Made by a program: the position numbers and the translations under genes
The notes under the pieces: model-generated
The model's input: only the letters and a program-made list of their open reading frames with translations
The model's database searches: none
Told to the model about the DNA's origin: nothing
Shown here: piece after piece, positions 37,649-46,011 of the stretch
How the letters are laid out: each line of letters starts with the position of its first letter
Numbering within the stretch: position 1 is the first letter of the stretch
Assembly: GCF_030815485.1 (NCBI RefSeq)
Contig: NZ_JAUSWV010000002.1
Coordinates: 1,178,001 to 1,242,000, forward strand
Reading direction: 5' to 3'
Origin: Streptomyces rishiriensis
GTDB lineage: Bacteria; Actinomycetota; Actinomycetes; Streptomycetales; Streptomycetaceae
Length of the DNA: 64,000 nt

Positions 37649-38943
37649 CGCCGATGACCACCGAGGAGGAGGCGACGAGGCCCGGGGCGGCGACCGCCAA
37701 GCGGGCCATGGTCGGCAGGCTGTCCTGGGGGCTGGCCGACCAGGCGGCCTCCAGCATGACCAACTTCGCGGTGGGGATCTACGTGGCCCGCTCGCTGGGC
37801 GTGACCGCGTTCGGCGTGTTCGGCCTGGCCTGGGTGACCTACGGCGTGGTGCTCAGCGTCTCCCGCGGGCTGGCCACCGACCCGCTCGTGGTGCGTTTCA
37901 GCGGCGTGCCGGACGCGTCCTGGCGCGGCGCGGTGGCCCGGTCGTCGGGTACCGCGCTCAGCGTCGGCACAGCCATCGGCGTGGCCTGTCTGGTGGTGGG
38001 CCTGGCTCTCGGCGGCAGCGTGGGGCGCGCGTTCGCCTGCCTCGGCGCCATGCTGCCGGGGCTGCTGCTGCAGGACGCCTGGCGGTACTCGTTCTTCGCC
38101 GCCGGCGACGGGCGGAAGGCGTTCGTCAACGACGTCGTGTGGGGCGTCGCGCTCGTCCCGGCCATGGTGGTGGCGGCCCGCGTGGGCAGCGTGGCCGCGT
38201 TCGTCCTCGCGTGGGGCGTGTCCGCCGCGGTGGCCGCGGTGTACGGCTGCCTCCAGTGCGGCATCCGGCCCCGGATGACCGGGGCGCGCGGGTGGCTGCG
38301 CGAGCAGCGCGATCTCAGCTACCGGTACCTGGTCGAGAACGTGGGCGTCAGCGGCGCGAGCCAGCTGCGGGCCTACGGGCTCGGCGCGATCGTCGGCGTC
38401 GGCGCGGTGGGCGCGATCCGGGGCGCGGAGCTGCTGCTCGGCCCGTTCCTCGCCGTGCTGATGGGTCTTTCACTGGTGACCGTCGCGGAGGCGGCCCGGG
38501 TGCTGCGACGGGCCCCGCATCGGCTGGCCCGGTTCTGCCTCCTGCTCGGTGCCGGGCAGGCCGTCGCCGCGCTGCTCTGGGGCGCGGCCCTGCTGCTGGT
38601 CCCGGACCGGCTCGGCGAGTTCGTGCTCGGCGGCGTCTGGAGCTCCGCCTCGGAACTCATCGTGCCGGCCGCGCTCGGCGTCGCGGGCGCCGGACTCGGC
38701 ACCGGCGCGGCGGCCGGGCTGCGCGCACTCGGCGCGGCCCGGCGCAGCCTGCGCAGCCAGTTGTTCGCCTCCGCCTGCTATGTCGGCGGCGGGCTCGGCG
38801 GGGCGGCCGCGGCCGGCACGGTCGGCTCGGCCTGGGGCGTCGCCGCCGCCACCGTCTGCAGCTCGGCCGTGTGGTGGCTGCAGCTGCGGTCCGCCCTGCG
38901 CGAGCGCCACCGCAACCCCATCCCCGAAGTGAGGACCTCATGA
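37645..38943 (+). CDS. Polysaccharide flippase (Wzx-like)
   Basis: A 432-residue polytopic protein of the MATE/MVF (RfbX) flippase type with about twelve membrane helices. The first helix region is GRLSWGLADQAASSMTNFAVGIYVARSLGVTAFG, the classic Wzx start. It moves the undecaprenyl-linked repeat unit across the membrane. Starts ATG 37645 (ATGA overlap) or ATG 37654 are both possible. The C-terminal helices are very rich in Ala/Gly/Leu. It provides the Wzx step for the ligase/polymerase encoded upstream. Confidence 0.84.
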   Translation: MTPMTTEEEATRPGAATAKRAMVGRLSWGLADQAASSMTNFAVGIYVARSLGVTAFGVFGLAWVTYGVVLSVSRGLATDPLVVRFSGVPDASWRGAVARSSGTALSVGTAIGVACLVVGLALGGSVGRAFACLGAMLPGLLLQDAWRYSFFAAGDGRKAFVNDVVWGVALVPAMVVAARVGSVAAFVLAWGVSAAVAAVYGCLQCGIRPRMTGARGWLREQRDLSYRYLVENVGVSGASQLRAYGLGAIVGVGAVGAIRGAELLLGPFLAVLMGLSLVTVAEAARVLRRAPHRLARFCLLLGAGQAVAALLWGAALLLVPDRLGEFVLGGVWSSASELIVPAALGVAGAGLGTGAAAGLRALGAARRSLRSQLFASACYVGGGLGGAAAAGTVGSAWGVAAATVCSSAVWWLQLRSALRERHRNPIPEVRTS

Positions 38944-39887
38944 CCGCGCAACCCAGGCTGAGCATCGGCCTGCCCGTGTACAACGGCGAGGAGTACCTGG
39001 CCGAGTCGCTCGACGCCCTGCTCGGCCAGACCTACGAGGACTTCGAGCTGGTCGTCTCCGACAACGCCTCGACCGACGGGACCCAGGACATCTGCCGCCG
39101 GTACGCCGCGCGCGACTCGCGCATCCGGTACCTCCGGCTGCCCCGGAACATCGGCGCCGCGCCGAACCACAACCACGTCTTCACCGAGTGCCGCGGCGAG
39201 CTGTTCAAGTGGGCCTCGCACGACGACCTGTACGCCCGGGACCTGCTGCGGCGCTGCGTGCAGGCGCTGGACGAGCGGCCCGACGTGATCCTCGCGCACA
39301 GCGGCCAGGCGGTCATCGACGGCGACGGCCAGGTGAAGGTCCCGTACGAGTACGGGCTCGCCACCGACTCGCCGCATGCGCCGGAGCGCTTCCGCAGTCT
39401 GCTGTTCGAGCCCGGCGGCGACGACTTCTACGGGGTGATGCGGGCCGACGTGCTGCGCCGGGTGAAGCCGCACGACAGCTACCACCACGCGGACCGCACG
39501 TTCGTCGCCGAGATCACCCTGCACGGGCCCTTCCACCAGGTTCCGGAGCTGCTGTACTTCCGCCGCGACCACCCCACCCGCGCCGAGCGGGCGAACCCGG
39601 GCAAGCGCTCCCGGTGCGTCAACCTGGACCCGCGCCGGGCGGGCCCGCTCCACCCGACGCCCCGGCTGCTCGCCGAGTACGTCTGGGGCTTCGTGACGGC
39701 GATCCGGCGGGCGCCGCTGTCCCCGGCCGACCGGCGTGCGTGCTACCGCCACCTGGGCGCGTGGATGACCAGCCGGGTCCGGCCGGGAGCGGGCGAGCGG
39801 GTCGAGGACCGTGCCCCGGTCGACCCGGGCGGGCTCACCGTCTCCGTCGACGCGCTCGTCGCCGGCCGGGAAGGGAAGCAGGGATGA
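38940..39887 (+). CDS. GT2-family glycosyltransferase
   Basis: A 315-residue GT-A glycosyltransferase. The N-terminus LSIGLPVYNGEEYLAESLDALLGQTYEDFELVVSDNASTDGT is textbook GT2; the donor-binding motif is the HDD of FKWASHDDLYARDLL (about residues 96-101). The second half has HADRTFVAEITLHGPFHQVPELLYFRRDHPTRAERANPGKR, which resembles proteins annotated as glycosyltransferases in polysaccharide clusters. Start ATG 38940 overlaps the flippase stop by 4 bp and its own stop overlaps the next gene. It is probably the third repeat-unit transferase. Confidence 0.89.
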   Translation: MTAQPRLSIGLPVYNGEEYLAESLDALLGQTYEDFELVVSDNASTDGTQDICRRYAARDSRIRYLRLPRNIGAAPNHNHVFTECRGELFKWASHDDLYARDLLRRCVQALDERPDVILAHSGQAVIDGDGQVKVPYEYGLATDSPHAPERFRSLLFEPGGDDFYGVMRADVLRRVKPHDSYHHADRTFVAEITLHGPFHQVPELLYFRRDHPTRAERANPGKRSRCVNLDPRRAGPLHPTPRLLAEYVWGFVTAIRRAPLSPADRRACYRHLGAWMTSRVRPGAGERVEDRAPVDPGGLTVSVDALVAGREGKQG

Positions 39888-41116
39888 CGACCGCGGACGA
39901 GGCCCCGGTGCGCGTCGGGGTGTTCGGCCTGCTCGGCTCCGGCAACCTCGGCAACGACGGGTCGCTCGAGGCCGTGCTCGGGTACCTCCGCGCCGAGCAC
40001 CCGGAGGCGGTCGTGGACGCGCTGTGCGGTGGACCCGAGGTCGTCGCGGCCCGGTACGGGATCCCCGCGACACGGCTGCACTGGTACCGCGGCGAGTACC
40101 GGACCGCGTCGCGTGCGGGCGCGATCGCGGCGAAGGGTCTGGGCAAACTCGTCGACGCCGCGCGCACCGCCGCCTGGGTCCGCCGGCACGACGTGGTGAT
40201 CGTGCCGGGCATGGGCGTCCTGGAGGCCACGCTGCCGTTGCGGCCGTGGGGCTTCCCGTACGCGCTGTTCCTGCTGTGCGCGACCGGCCGGCTGTTCGGC
40301 ACCCGGGTCGCGCTGGTCGGCGTCGGCGCCGCCGAGATCCGCAACCGGTCGACCCGGGCCCTGGTGCGCCGGTCGGCGCGACTGGCCGCCTACCGGTCGT
40401 ACCGGGACACCCTGTCCCGTGACGCGATGCGGGCGATGGGCGTGGACACCGCGCGCGACGAGGTCTACCCGGACCTCGCGTTCGCCCTGCCGACACCGCC
40501 GGCGAACGTGCCCTCGGGCCCACCGGGCCAGGTCTGCGTCGGCGTCATGGCCTTCCACGGCGGCGATGACGACCGCGCGCGGGCCGACGAGATCCACCGG
40601 CGCTACCTCGACGGGACGATCCGCTTCGTCAGCGCGCTGGTCGAGGACGGCCGGCCGGTCCGGCTGCTCACCGGCGACGACTGCGACGCGCCGGTGGTCG
40701 CCGCGATCCTCGACGCGGTGGACTCGCCGCTGGTCACCGCTGCCGAGGCGGCCTCGCTGGCCGATCTGATGAAGGAGACGGCCGCTGCCGACACCGTGGT
40801 GGCGACCCGGTACCACAACCTGATCTGCGCGCTGAAGTCCGGCACGCCGACGCTCGCCCTCAGCTACGCGGCGAAGAGCGACGCGCTGATGGCTCAGATG
40901 GGGCTGGCCGCGTACTGCCACCCGGCTCGCGAGGTCGACGCCGACCGGCTGCTCGAGCAGTTCCGGGCGCTGGAGCGGAGATCGGCGGAGCTGCGGCGGA
41001 CCCTCACCGAGCGGAACCTGGTCGCCGCCCGGCGCCTCGAGCACCAGTTCACCGCCCTGACAGCGGCCCTGTTCCCGGCGACCGACCACACCCACGCCCT
41101 GCGGGAGGCTTCATGA
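39884..41116 (+). CDS. Polysaccharide pyruvyl transferase family protein
   Basis: A 410-residue member of the PS_pyruv_trans family, which uses phosphoenolpyruvate to form a pyruvate ketal on a sugar, adding negative charge to capsule or cell-wall glycans. Seen: VGVFGLLGSGNLGNDGSLEAVLGYL, VIVPGMGVLEATLPLRPWGFPY, GVGAAEIRNRSTRALVRRSA, and the C-terminal TVVATRYHNLICALKSGTPTLALSYAAKSDALMAQMGL. The RYHN histidine and the GSGNLGNDG loop are intact. It lacks a signal peptide, so it acts on lipid-linked intermediates in the cytoplasm. Overlaps both neighbours by 4 bp. Confidence 0.88.
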   Translation: MTTADEAPVRVGVFGLLGSGNLGNDGSLEAVLGYLRAEHPEAVVDALCGGPEVVAARYGIPATRLHWYRGEYRTASRAGAIAAKGLGKLVDAARTAAWVRRHDVVIVPGMGVLEATLPLRPWGFPYALFLLCATGRLFGTRVALVGVGAAEIRNRSTRALVRRSARLAAYRSYRDTLSRDAMRAMGVDTARDEVYPDLAFALPTPPANVPSGPPGQVCVGVMAFHGGDDDRARADEIHRRYLDGTIRFVSALVEDGRPVRLLTGDDCDAPVVAAILDAVDSPLVTAAEAASLADLMKETAAADTVVATRYHNLICALKSGTPTLALSYAAKSDALMAQMGLAAYCHPAREVDADRLLEQFRALERRSAELRRTLTERNLVAARRLEHQFTALTAALFPATDHTHALREAS

Positions 41117-41679
41117 ACGCGCCCGGAATGAAAGCGACCGAGGTCCCGGCGATCGACGGCGCGTACCTGTTCGAGCCGACACCGTACGCCGACGAGCGCG
41201 GCTTCTTCTGCCGCACCTTCGACGCGGACGTGGTCCGCTCGGTGGGCCTGGACCCGGACGCCTTCGTCCAGGACAGCCTGTCCCGCTCGGTCCGGGGCGT
41301 GCTGCGCGGCCTGCACCTGCGCTCCGGCGCCGGTGAGGCCAAGCTGGTGCGGTGTTCGTACGGGAGGATCTTCGACGTCGTCGTGGACCTGCGGGCGGAC
41401 TCGCCGACCTACCTCGACCGGGCGTTCTTCGAACTGTCCGACGAGACGCAGGCGACCCTGTACATCCCGGCGGGCTGCGCGCACGGCTTCCAGGCGCTGA
41501 CCGCAACCGCCGACACCTCTTACCGGATCGACCGCCCGCACGATCCGGCCGAGGACGTGACGATCGCCTTCGACGATCCGGAGCTGGCCATTCCCTGGCC
41601 GCTGCCGGTCACATCGATGTCCCAGCGGGACCGGGAGGCGCCGAGCCTGGCCGAGGTCCTGAAGTCGAAGGAGAGTTGA
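41113..41679 (+). CDS. RmlC-like dTDP-sugar 3,5-epimerase family protein
   Basis: A 188-residue cupin of the dTDP-4-dehydrorhamnose 3,5-epimerase family. It has FEPTPYADERGFFCRTFD, RGVLRGLHLRSGAGEAKLVRC with the catalytic-base His68, IFDVVVDLRADSPTYLD and LYIPAGCAHGFQAL. In RmlC a tyrosine acid lies six residues after the LYK tyrosine; here SYRIDRPHDP places His at that site. It may therefore be a 3-epimerase or a keto-isomerase rather than a full 3,5-epimerase. No rmlA, rmlB or rmlD lies in the window, so its substrate comes from elsewhere or is not dTDP-linked. ATGA overlap with the previous gene. Confidence 0.84.
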   Translation: MNAPGMKATEVPAIDGAYLFEPTPYADERGFFCRTFDADVVRSVGLDPDAFVQDSLSRSVRGVLRGLHLRSGAGEAKLVRCSYGRIFDVVVDLRADSPTYLDRAFFELSDETQATLYIPAGCAHGFQALTATADTSYRIDRPHDPAEDVTIAFDDPELAIPWPLPVTSMSQRDREAPSLAEVLKSKES

Positions 41680-41686
41680 GGTCGGC

Positions 41687-43042
41687 GTGGCCACCGAAGA
41701 CACAGACACCGAAGACACAGACACCGAAGCGTTCCGACTGCCCCGGTCGCGGAGGGCGAACGAGCGGCTGCACGCCCTGATCCCCGGGGGTGCGCACACC
41801 TACGCCAAGGGCGACGACCAGTATCCCGAGAACCTGGCCCCGGTCATCAGCCACGGCCGCGGCGCCCACGTGTGGGACGTCGACGGCAATCGCTACATCG
41901 AGTACGGCTCCGGGCTGCGGTCGGTCAGCCTCGGCCACGCCCACCCACGCGTGATCGAGGCGGTGCGGCGAGAGATCGACCGGGGCGGCAACTTCGTGCG
42001 GCCGTCGATCATGGAGGTCGAGGCGGCGGAACGCTTCCTGGCCACGGTGCCGACCGCGGAGATGGTGAAGTTCGCGAAGAACGGCTCCGACGTCACGACC
42101 GCCGCGGTGCGCCTGGCCCGCGCCGTCACCGGGCGCCCGCGCGTGGCCATCTGCGGCGACCATCCGTTCTTCTCCGTCGACGACTGGTTCATCGGCACCA
42201 CGCCGATGTCCGCGGGCATTCCGGCGGCGACCACCGAACTCACCGTGTCGTTCCCCTACGGGGACCTGGCCGCCACGGAGGAGCTGCTCACCCGGTACCG
42301 GGACGAGGTCGCCTGCCTGATCCTGGAACCCGCCGGCCACACCGAGCCACCGCCCGGTTACCTCGCCGGCCTGCGCGCGCTGGCCGACCGGCACGGCTGC
42401 GTACTCATCTTCGACGAGATGATCACCGGCCTCCGCTGGTCCGAGGCGGGCGCCCAGGGCCTGTACGGCGTCGTCCCGGACCTCTCCACGTTCGGCAAGG
42501 CGCTGGGCAACGGCTTCGCCGTCTCCGCGCTGGCCGGGCGCCGGGAGCTGATGGAGCGGGGCGGGCTGCGCCACCCCGGCGAGCGGGTGTTCCTGCTGTC
42601 CACCACGCACGGGGCGGAAACGCACTCCCTGGCAGCCGCGACGGCCGTGCAGACCACCTACGTCGAAGAGGGCGTCACCGCGCGGCTGCACGCCCTGGGC
42701 GAGCGGTTGGCCGCGGGGGTCCGCGACGCCGCGGCCGCCATGGGAGTCGGCGACCACGTCGTCGTCCGGGGCCGGGCGAGCAACCTCGTCTTCGCCACCC
42801 TCGACGAGAACCGGCAGCCGTCGCAGCGCTACCGCACGCTGTTCCTGCGCCGGCTCCTCGAGGGCGGGGTGCTGGCCCCGTCGTTCGTGGTCAGCAGCGC
42901 GCTCGACGACGCCGACATCGATCACACCGTCGATGTGGTGGCCCAGGCCTGCGCGGTGTACCGGAAGGCACTGGACGCCGCCGACCCCACCCCCTGGATG
43001 GGCGGGCGACCGGTGAAGCCCGTATTCCGGCGCCTGGCGTGA
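41687..43042 (+). CDS. Class III aminotransferase, GSA-aminomutase-like
   Basis: A 451-residue PLP enzyme of the glutamate-1-semialdehyde 2,1-aminomutase group, probably acting on a sugar or sugar-acid intermediate rather than in heme synthesis. Seen: IPGGAHTYAKGDDQYPENLAPVI, WDVDGNRYIEYGSGLRSVSLGHAHPRV, FAKNGSDVTTAAVRLARAVTG, ILEPAGHTEPP, IFDEMITGLRW and the PLP lysine in STFGKALGNGFAVSAL (K271). Homologues occur in polysaccharide loci with the cytidylyltransferase/DUF4910 set. The N-terminus has a short acidic repeat (EDTDTEDTDTE) from a duplicated 15-bp block. Start GTG 41687 follows GGAGAGTTGAGG. Last gene of the operon. Confidence 0.87.
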   Translation: MATEDTDTEDTDTEAFRLPRSRRANERLHALIPGGAHTYAKGDDQYPENLAPVISHGRGAHVWDVDGNRYIEYGSGLRSVSLGHAHPRVIEAVRREIDRGGNFVRPSIMEVEAAERFLATVPTAEMVKFAKNGSDVTTAAVRLARAVTGRPRVAICGDHPFFSVDDWFIGTTPMSAGIPAATTELTVSFPYGDLAATEELLTRYRDEVACLILEPAGHTEPPPGYLAGLRALADRHGCVLIFDEMITGLRWSEAGAQGLYGVVPDLSTFGKALGNGFAVSALAGRRELMERGGLRHPGERVFLLSTTHGAETHSLAAATAVQTTYVEEGVTARLHALGERLAAGVRDAAAAMGVGDHVVVRGRASNLVFATLDENRQPSQRYRTLFLRRLLEGGVLAPSFVVSSALDDADIDHTVDVVAQACAVYRKALDAADPTPWMGGRPVKPVFRRLA

Positions 43043-43049
43043 CCTGACG

Positions 43050-43754
43050 TCAGCGCGGTTCCCGCCGACCGGCGTCGGACGGCCGATCGGCCGTCCGGCC
43101 GGCCGTTCGATCGGCCGTTCGATCGGCCAGCCCGTCGACCAGCCACGCGGTCGCCGGTATCACCGCCAGCGCGGTGCACCAGCCGCCGAGGACGTCGGTC
43201 GGGTAGTGCGCGCCCAGGGCGACCTGCGCCCAGCCCATGGCGGCGCCGGCGGCCAGCGCCGCGACGAGGACGAGTGACGTGCCGGCCGTCCTGCCGAGGT
43301 CGAGCCGGCCGGTCACGAGCAGCGCCACCACGAGGGCGAGCGCGCTGAGGAAGGCGGTGTGCCCGCTCGGGTAGGACAGGTTGCCGTCGTAAATCGTGCG
43401 TCCCACCAGGGTCTTGAGCAGCGTCGTCGTCCCCACGGTGGCGCCGGCGCCGGCGACGACGAGCACCGCCGCGCGAGGACGCCGAAGCAGCAGGCAGCCG
43501 GTCACGGCGGCCACGACCAGCGCCGCCGCTCCCACGGGTTCCCCCAGGAAGTCCGTGGCCAGGGCGACGTGCCGCCACGGCGGCCGCACTCCGTACACCG
43601 CCGCGAAGATCCGCGCGTCCACCGTGCCGGGCGTGCTCGCGTCGGCATACAGGACCCCGAGCACGACGACCACCAGCGCGGCGAGGGCCGCCATCAGCCC
43701 GAGCCGCACGCGCAGCGCGGGGGGCAGCACCGGGGGCGCCGACCGGCCGGTCAC
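43050..43754 (-). CDS. PAP2-family membrane phosphatase
   Basis: A 234-residue phosphatidic-acid-phosphatase type 2 protein with about six membrane helices. Catalytic motifs are visible: [24 protein letters not shown] (Lys, Arg and the SGH motif) and [14 protein letters not shown] (the second His). Such enzymes recycle undecaprenyl pyrophosphate or act on other lipid pyrophosphates; near a polysaccharide operon carrier recycling is plausible. The C-terminal 25 residues ([15 protein letters not shown]) come from a short DNA repeat. The gene is convergent with the operon: stops are 7 bp apart, and the palindrome 43076-43097 lies inside its 3' end. Confidence 0.85.
   Translation of the reverse strand: MTGRSAPPVLPPALRVRLGLMAALAALVVVVLGVLYADASTPGTVDARIFAAVYGVRPPWRHVALATDFLGEPVGAAALVVAAVTGCLLLRRPRAAVLVVAGAGATVGTTTLLKTLVGRTIYDGNLSYPSGHTAFLSALALVVALLVTGRLDLGRTAGTSLVLVAALAAGAAMGWAQVALGAHYPTDVLGGWCTALAVIPATAWLVDGLADRTADRTAGRTADRPSDAGRREPR
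43076..43097. terminator. 22-bp palindrome, probable terminator of the polysaccharide operon
   Basis: The sequence is a perfect 22-bp palindrome with GATC at the centre, 34 bp after the last operon stop. It is embedded in the coding end of the convergent PAP2 gene and followed by repeated GATCGGCCGTTC blocks. A TGACGTCA palindrome at 43045-43052 spans the two stops. Confidence 0.55.
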
Positions 43755-44228
43755 CCGCTCACCGCATCCCGTCGACCGTCTTCTCCCGGGCAGCGGACGG
43801 GCCGGGAACCCCGCCCATGGCCGCGACGCGGAAAAGCCCGCACACCGTCGCGGAATGTCCGGCAGATGCGATGCACCTTCCCCCTCCCTTCGGGGCCGAC
43901 GGGAGCGTCGACCACCGGTACCGCGATGCCACGCCCCCGGAGCTGTCCGCCGCGGCCCGCCGACCCGGGCGGGACCGTCACCCTCGGGCCGTCCCCTCGC
44001 TGCCGACTCCGGCCGAGGGAGCGAGATCAGCCTCCGCTCGCCAGCCTAACCAACCACGCGGTCGCGGCGGTCCGCCGCCGGAAAGTGCGTACGGGCACTC
44101 CGCACATCCCGGTTCCCGGATCGCCTTCCGTGCCGGAGCCACGGGTGTCCCGCACACGGTCGTGAGGCGTCAGGGACGACGACGCCACCGCTGGTCCGGG
44201 CCGCCCGCCGACCGGTGAGGTCCGCCGG
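43755..44228. other. Non-coding gap of about 470 bp
   Basis: No supported gene in either direction. A 133-codon plus frame from 43817 has low-complexity Arg/Pro/Ala composition and no ribosome site. The PAP2 promoter (minus) must lie at the left end. A weak 6-bp inverted repeat (44210-44215 with 44225-44230) overlaps the stop of the next minus-strand gene and might help terminate it. Confidence 0.5.
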
Positions 44229-45536
44229 TCAGGCAGCCGTGCCCAGCGCCTCGCGATCGGGGACCTCGCCCGGTTCGGCGGGCAGGATCACCGGCGTCAC
44301 GACGGTACGGCGTCGGGCGGCGACGAGACCCGCGCCGATCACGGCGGCGACCAGCAGTCCGCCGGCCACCAGTGCGCCGCGGGCGCCGGCCAGCTCCATC
44401 AGCAGACCCAGCGCGGGCGGTCCGGTGAGGCCCCACACCGTGCCGATGCCGTTCCACACGCCGAGGACCCGTCCGCGCAGGTGAGCGGGTGGGTCGGTCT
44501 GGAGGACCGCCGTCCCCGCGGTGTCCGACATCGACTCGGCCACCGCCATGGGCAGCACGAGCACGAGCAGAACGGTGATCGACGGCGACAGTCCCACGGC
44601 CACCTGGAGCAGCGCGCCCAGGGCGGCCAGGACGCCCACCATCCGCACGGACGGCCGGTGCAGCCGGGCCCCGAGCACGGCCCCGAGGATGCCGCCGACG
44701 GCCAGGACCGTGGAGACGGTGCCGAAGGACCCCGCCCCGGCCGCCAGCGGGCCGGTGACGAGCACGGCGAGGGTGAGGCCGTAGTTGCGGCCGAGGACGG
44801 CGCTGATACCGGTGATCCCCGCGAGTGCGACCAGGCGGGGCCGGCGGGCGAAGAAGACCAGCCCCTCCCGCACGGTCAGATCGCCGCTGTCCGCCGCCGC
44901 GGGCTCGCGCCCGGCCGCTGCGCGCACCGGGCGCAGGAACGGGACGACCGAGGCCACGAACAGGAACGACAGGCCGTTGGCCGCGTAAGCGGCGGCCGTG
45001 CCGACGAAGGCCACGGTCACCCCGGCGAGCGCGGTGCCCGCGAGCCGGCCGGCACTGTGCACCAGCGCGCCCACCCCGATCGCCGAGGGGACGTCCCGTT
45101 CGGGGACGAGGTCGTTGCCGAGCAGGGCGCAGGCGGGCGCGTCGACGGTGGCGATCGTGCCGGTCACGGCGGCCAGCGCCAGCAGCGATGTCATGTCGAG
45201 CCGGTCCAGGGCCACCAGTACGGCCGTCGCGAAGGCCACGGCGCCCAGCAGGAGCTGGCTGACGGCGGCCGTGACCTTGCGCGGCCAGCGGTCCACGACG
45301 GCCCCGCCCACGAGGCTCATGAGGAGGGCGGGAGCGGCCTGGACGGACATGGACAGGCCGGTGGCGGCGGCGGAGCCGGTGATCTGGAGCACGAGCAGGT
45401 TCTGCACGGTCAGCTGCATCCAGGTGCCGGTGTTGGACACGAGGTTCGCGACGGACCACCAGCGCATGCTGCGGTGGTTCAGGGACCGCCACGGCGAGCG
45501 CGACGCTCCCTTGACGGAGGGGGGTGAGGAAGACAC
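44229..45536 (-). CDS. MFS transporter
   Basis: A 435-residue major facilitator with twelve predicted helices; it resembles the MFS_3/enterobactin-exporter (EntS) type with FRSLNHRS-like start WRSLNHRSMRWWSVANLVSNTGTWMQ, then LVGGAVVDRWPRKVTAAVSQ (motif A-like) and AGTAVLQTDPPAHLRGRVLGVWN. Such carriers export small molecules, siderophores or drugs. The start is uncertain: GTG at 45536 keeps an N-terminal cytoplasmic tail; ATG at 45468 (MRWWS) would be short. A much longer frame to 45926 has low-complexity content and is rejected. No regulator lies next to it. Confidence 0.82.
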   Translation of the reverse strand: MSSSPPSVKGASRSPWRSLNHRSMRWWSVANLVSNTGTWMQLTVQNLLVLQITGSAAATGLSMSVQAAPALLMSLVGGAVVDRWPRKVTAAVSQLLLGAVAFATAVLVALDRLDMTSLLALAAVTGTIATVDAPACALLGNDLVPERDVPSAIGVGALVHSAGRLAGTALAGVTVAFVGTAAAYAANGLSFLFVASVVPFLRPVRAAAGREPAAADSGDLTVREGLVFFARRPRLVALAGITGISAVLGRNYGLTLAVLVTGPLAAGAGSFGTVSTVLAVGGILGAVLGARLHRPSVRMVGVLAALGALLQVAVGLSPSITVLLVLVLPMAVAESMSDTAGTAVLQTDPPAHLRGRVLGVWNGIGTVWGLTGPPALGLLMELAGARGALVAGGLLVAAVIGAGLVAARRRTVVTPVILPAEPGEVPDREALGTAA

Positions 45537-46011
45537 AGAGCAGTACCCGAGTGCGAAGGAGTGACGGGGAGCGGCGGTGGAACCGGGGGACGGCCGGCTG
45601 CGCTGCGCGGCTGCTCCATCTTGTCGGTCACGGCTGAAACCATCGTGGCAGACGGTACTGCCGGGACGGCCCCCGCCGACCGGCCCGACCGCGCCCGTCG
45701 GGAGGCAAATCACCGGGGCGGCACGGCATTTGCGGCCGTCAGTGCGGTTGCTCACACGGGGGCGGACGCGGGGAGGGACAGCGGCCCGGTCGCGCATCGG
45801 TGGATATATGGACAAACTACTCATCAAGGTCTGAAAGGTACTGGTCTGGGTACCCGTGCCGACGCCGACGGGCACCAGGGCCGTGAAGGCGGTCCGCCCG
45901 GTCGGTCGGGACCGTGCGTCCCGCACTCCTTCCGCCCCTCACCCTCCGGCCCCACCGCCTCTCCCATCCGTCTCCCCGCCGCCTGGCCGTGCGTGCTTCT
46001 CGAGGAGTCCC
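45537..46011. promoter_or_regulatory. Divergent promoter gap of 475 bp
   Basis: No supported gene. The stretch 45800-45840 (GGTGGATATATGGACAAACTACTCATC) is the AT-richest nearby and may hold the promoter of the plus-strand sugar cluster; a region near 45540-45620 would serve the MFS gene. The GGAG ribosome site of the next gene is at about 46003. Confidence 0.45.

Noticed and set aside
43817..44218. 133-codon plus frame between the PAP2 and MFS genes
   Set aside because: Arg/Pro/Ala-rich, no ribosome site and no recognisable motif.
44229..45926. 565-codon version of the MFS transporter
   Set aside because: The extra N-terminal 130 residues are low-complexity and cover the intergenic region. 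The transmembrane core begins after 45536.
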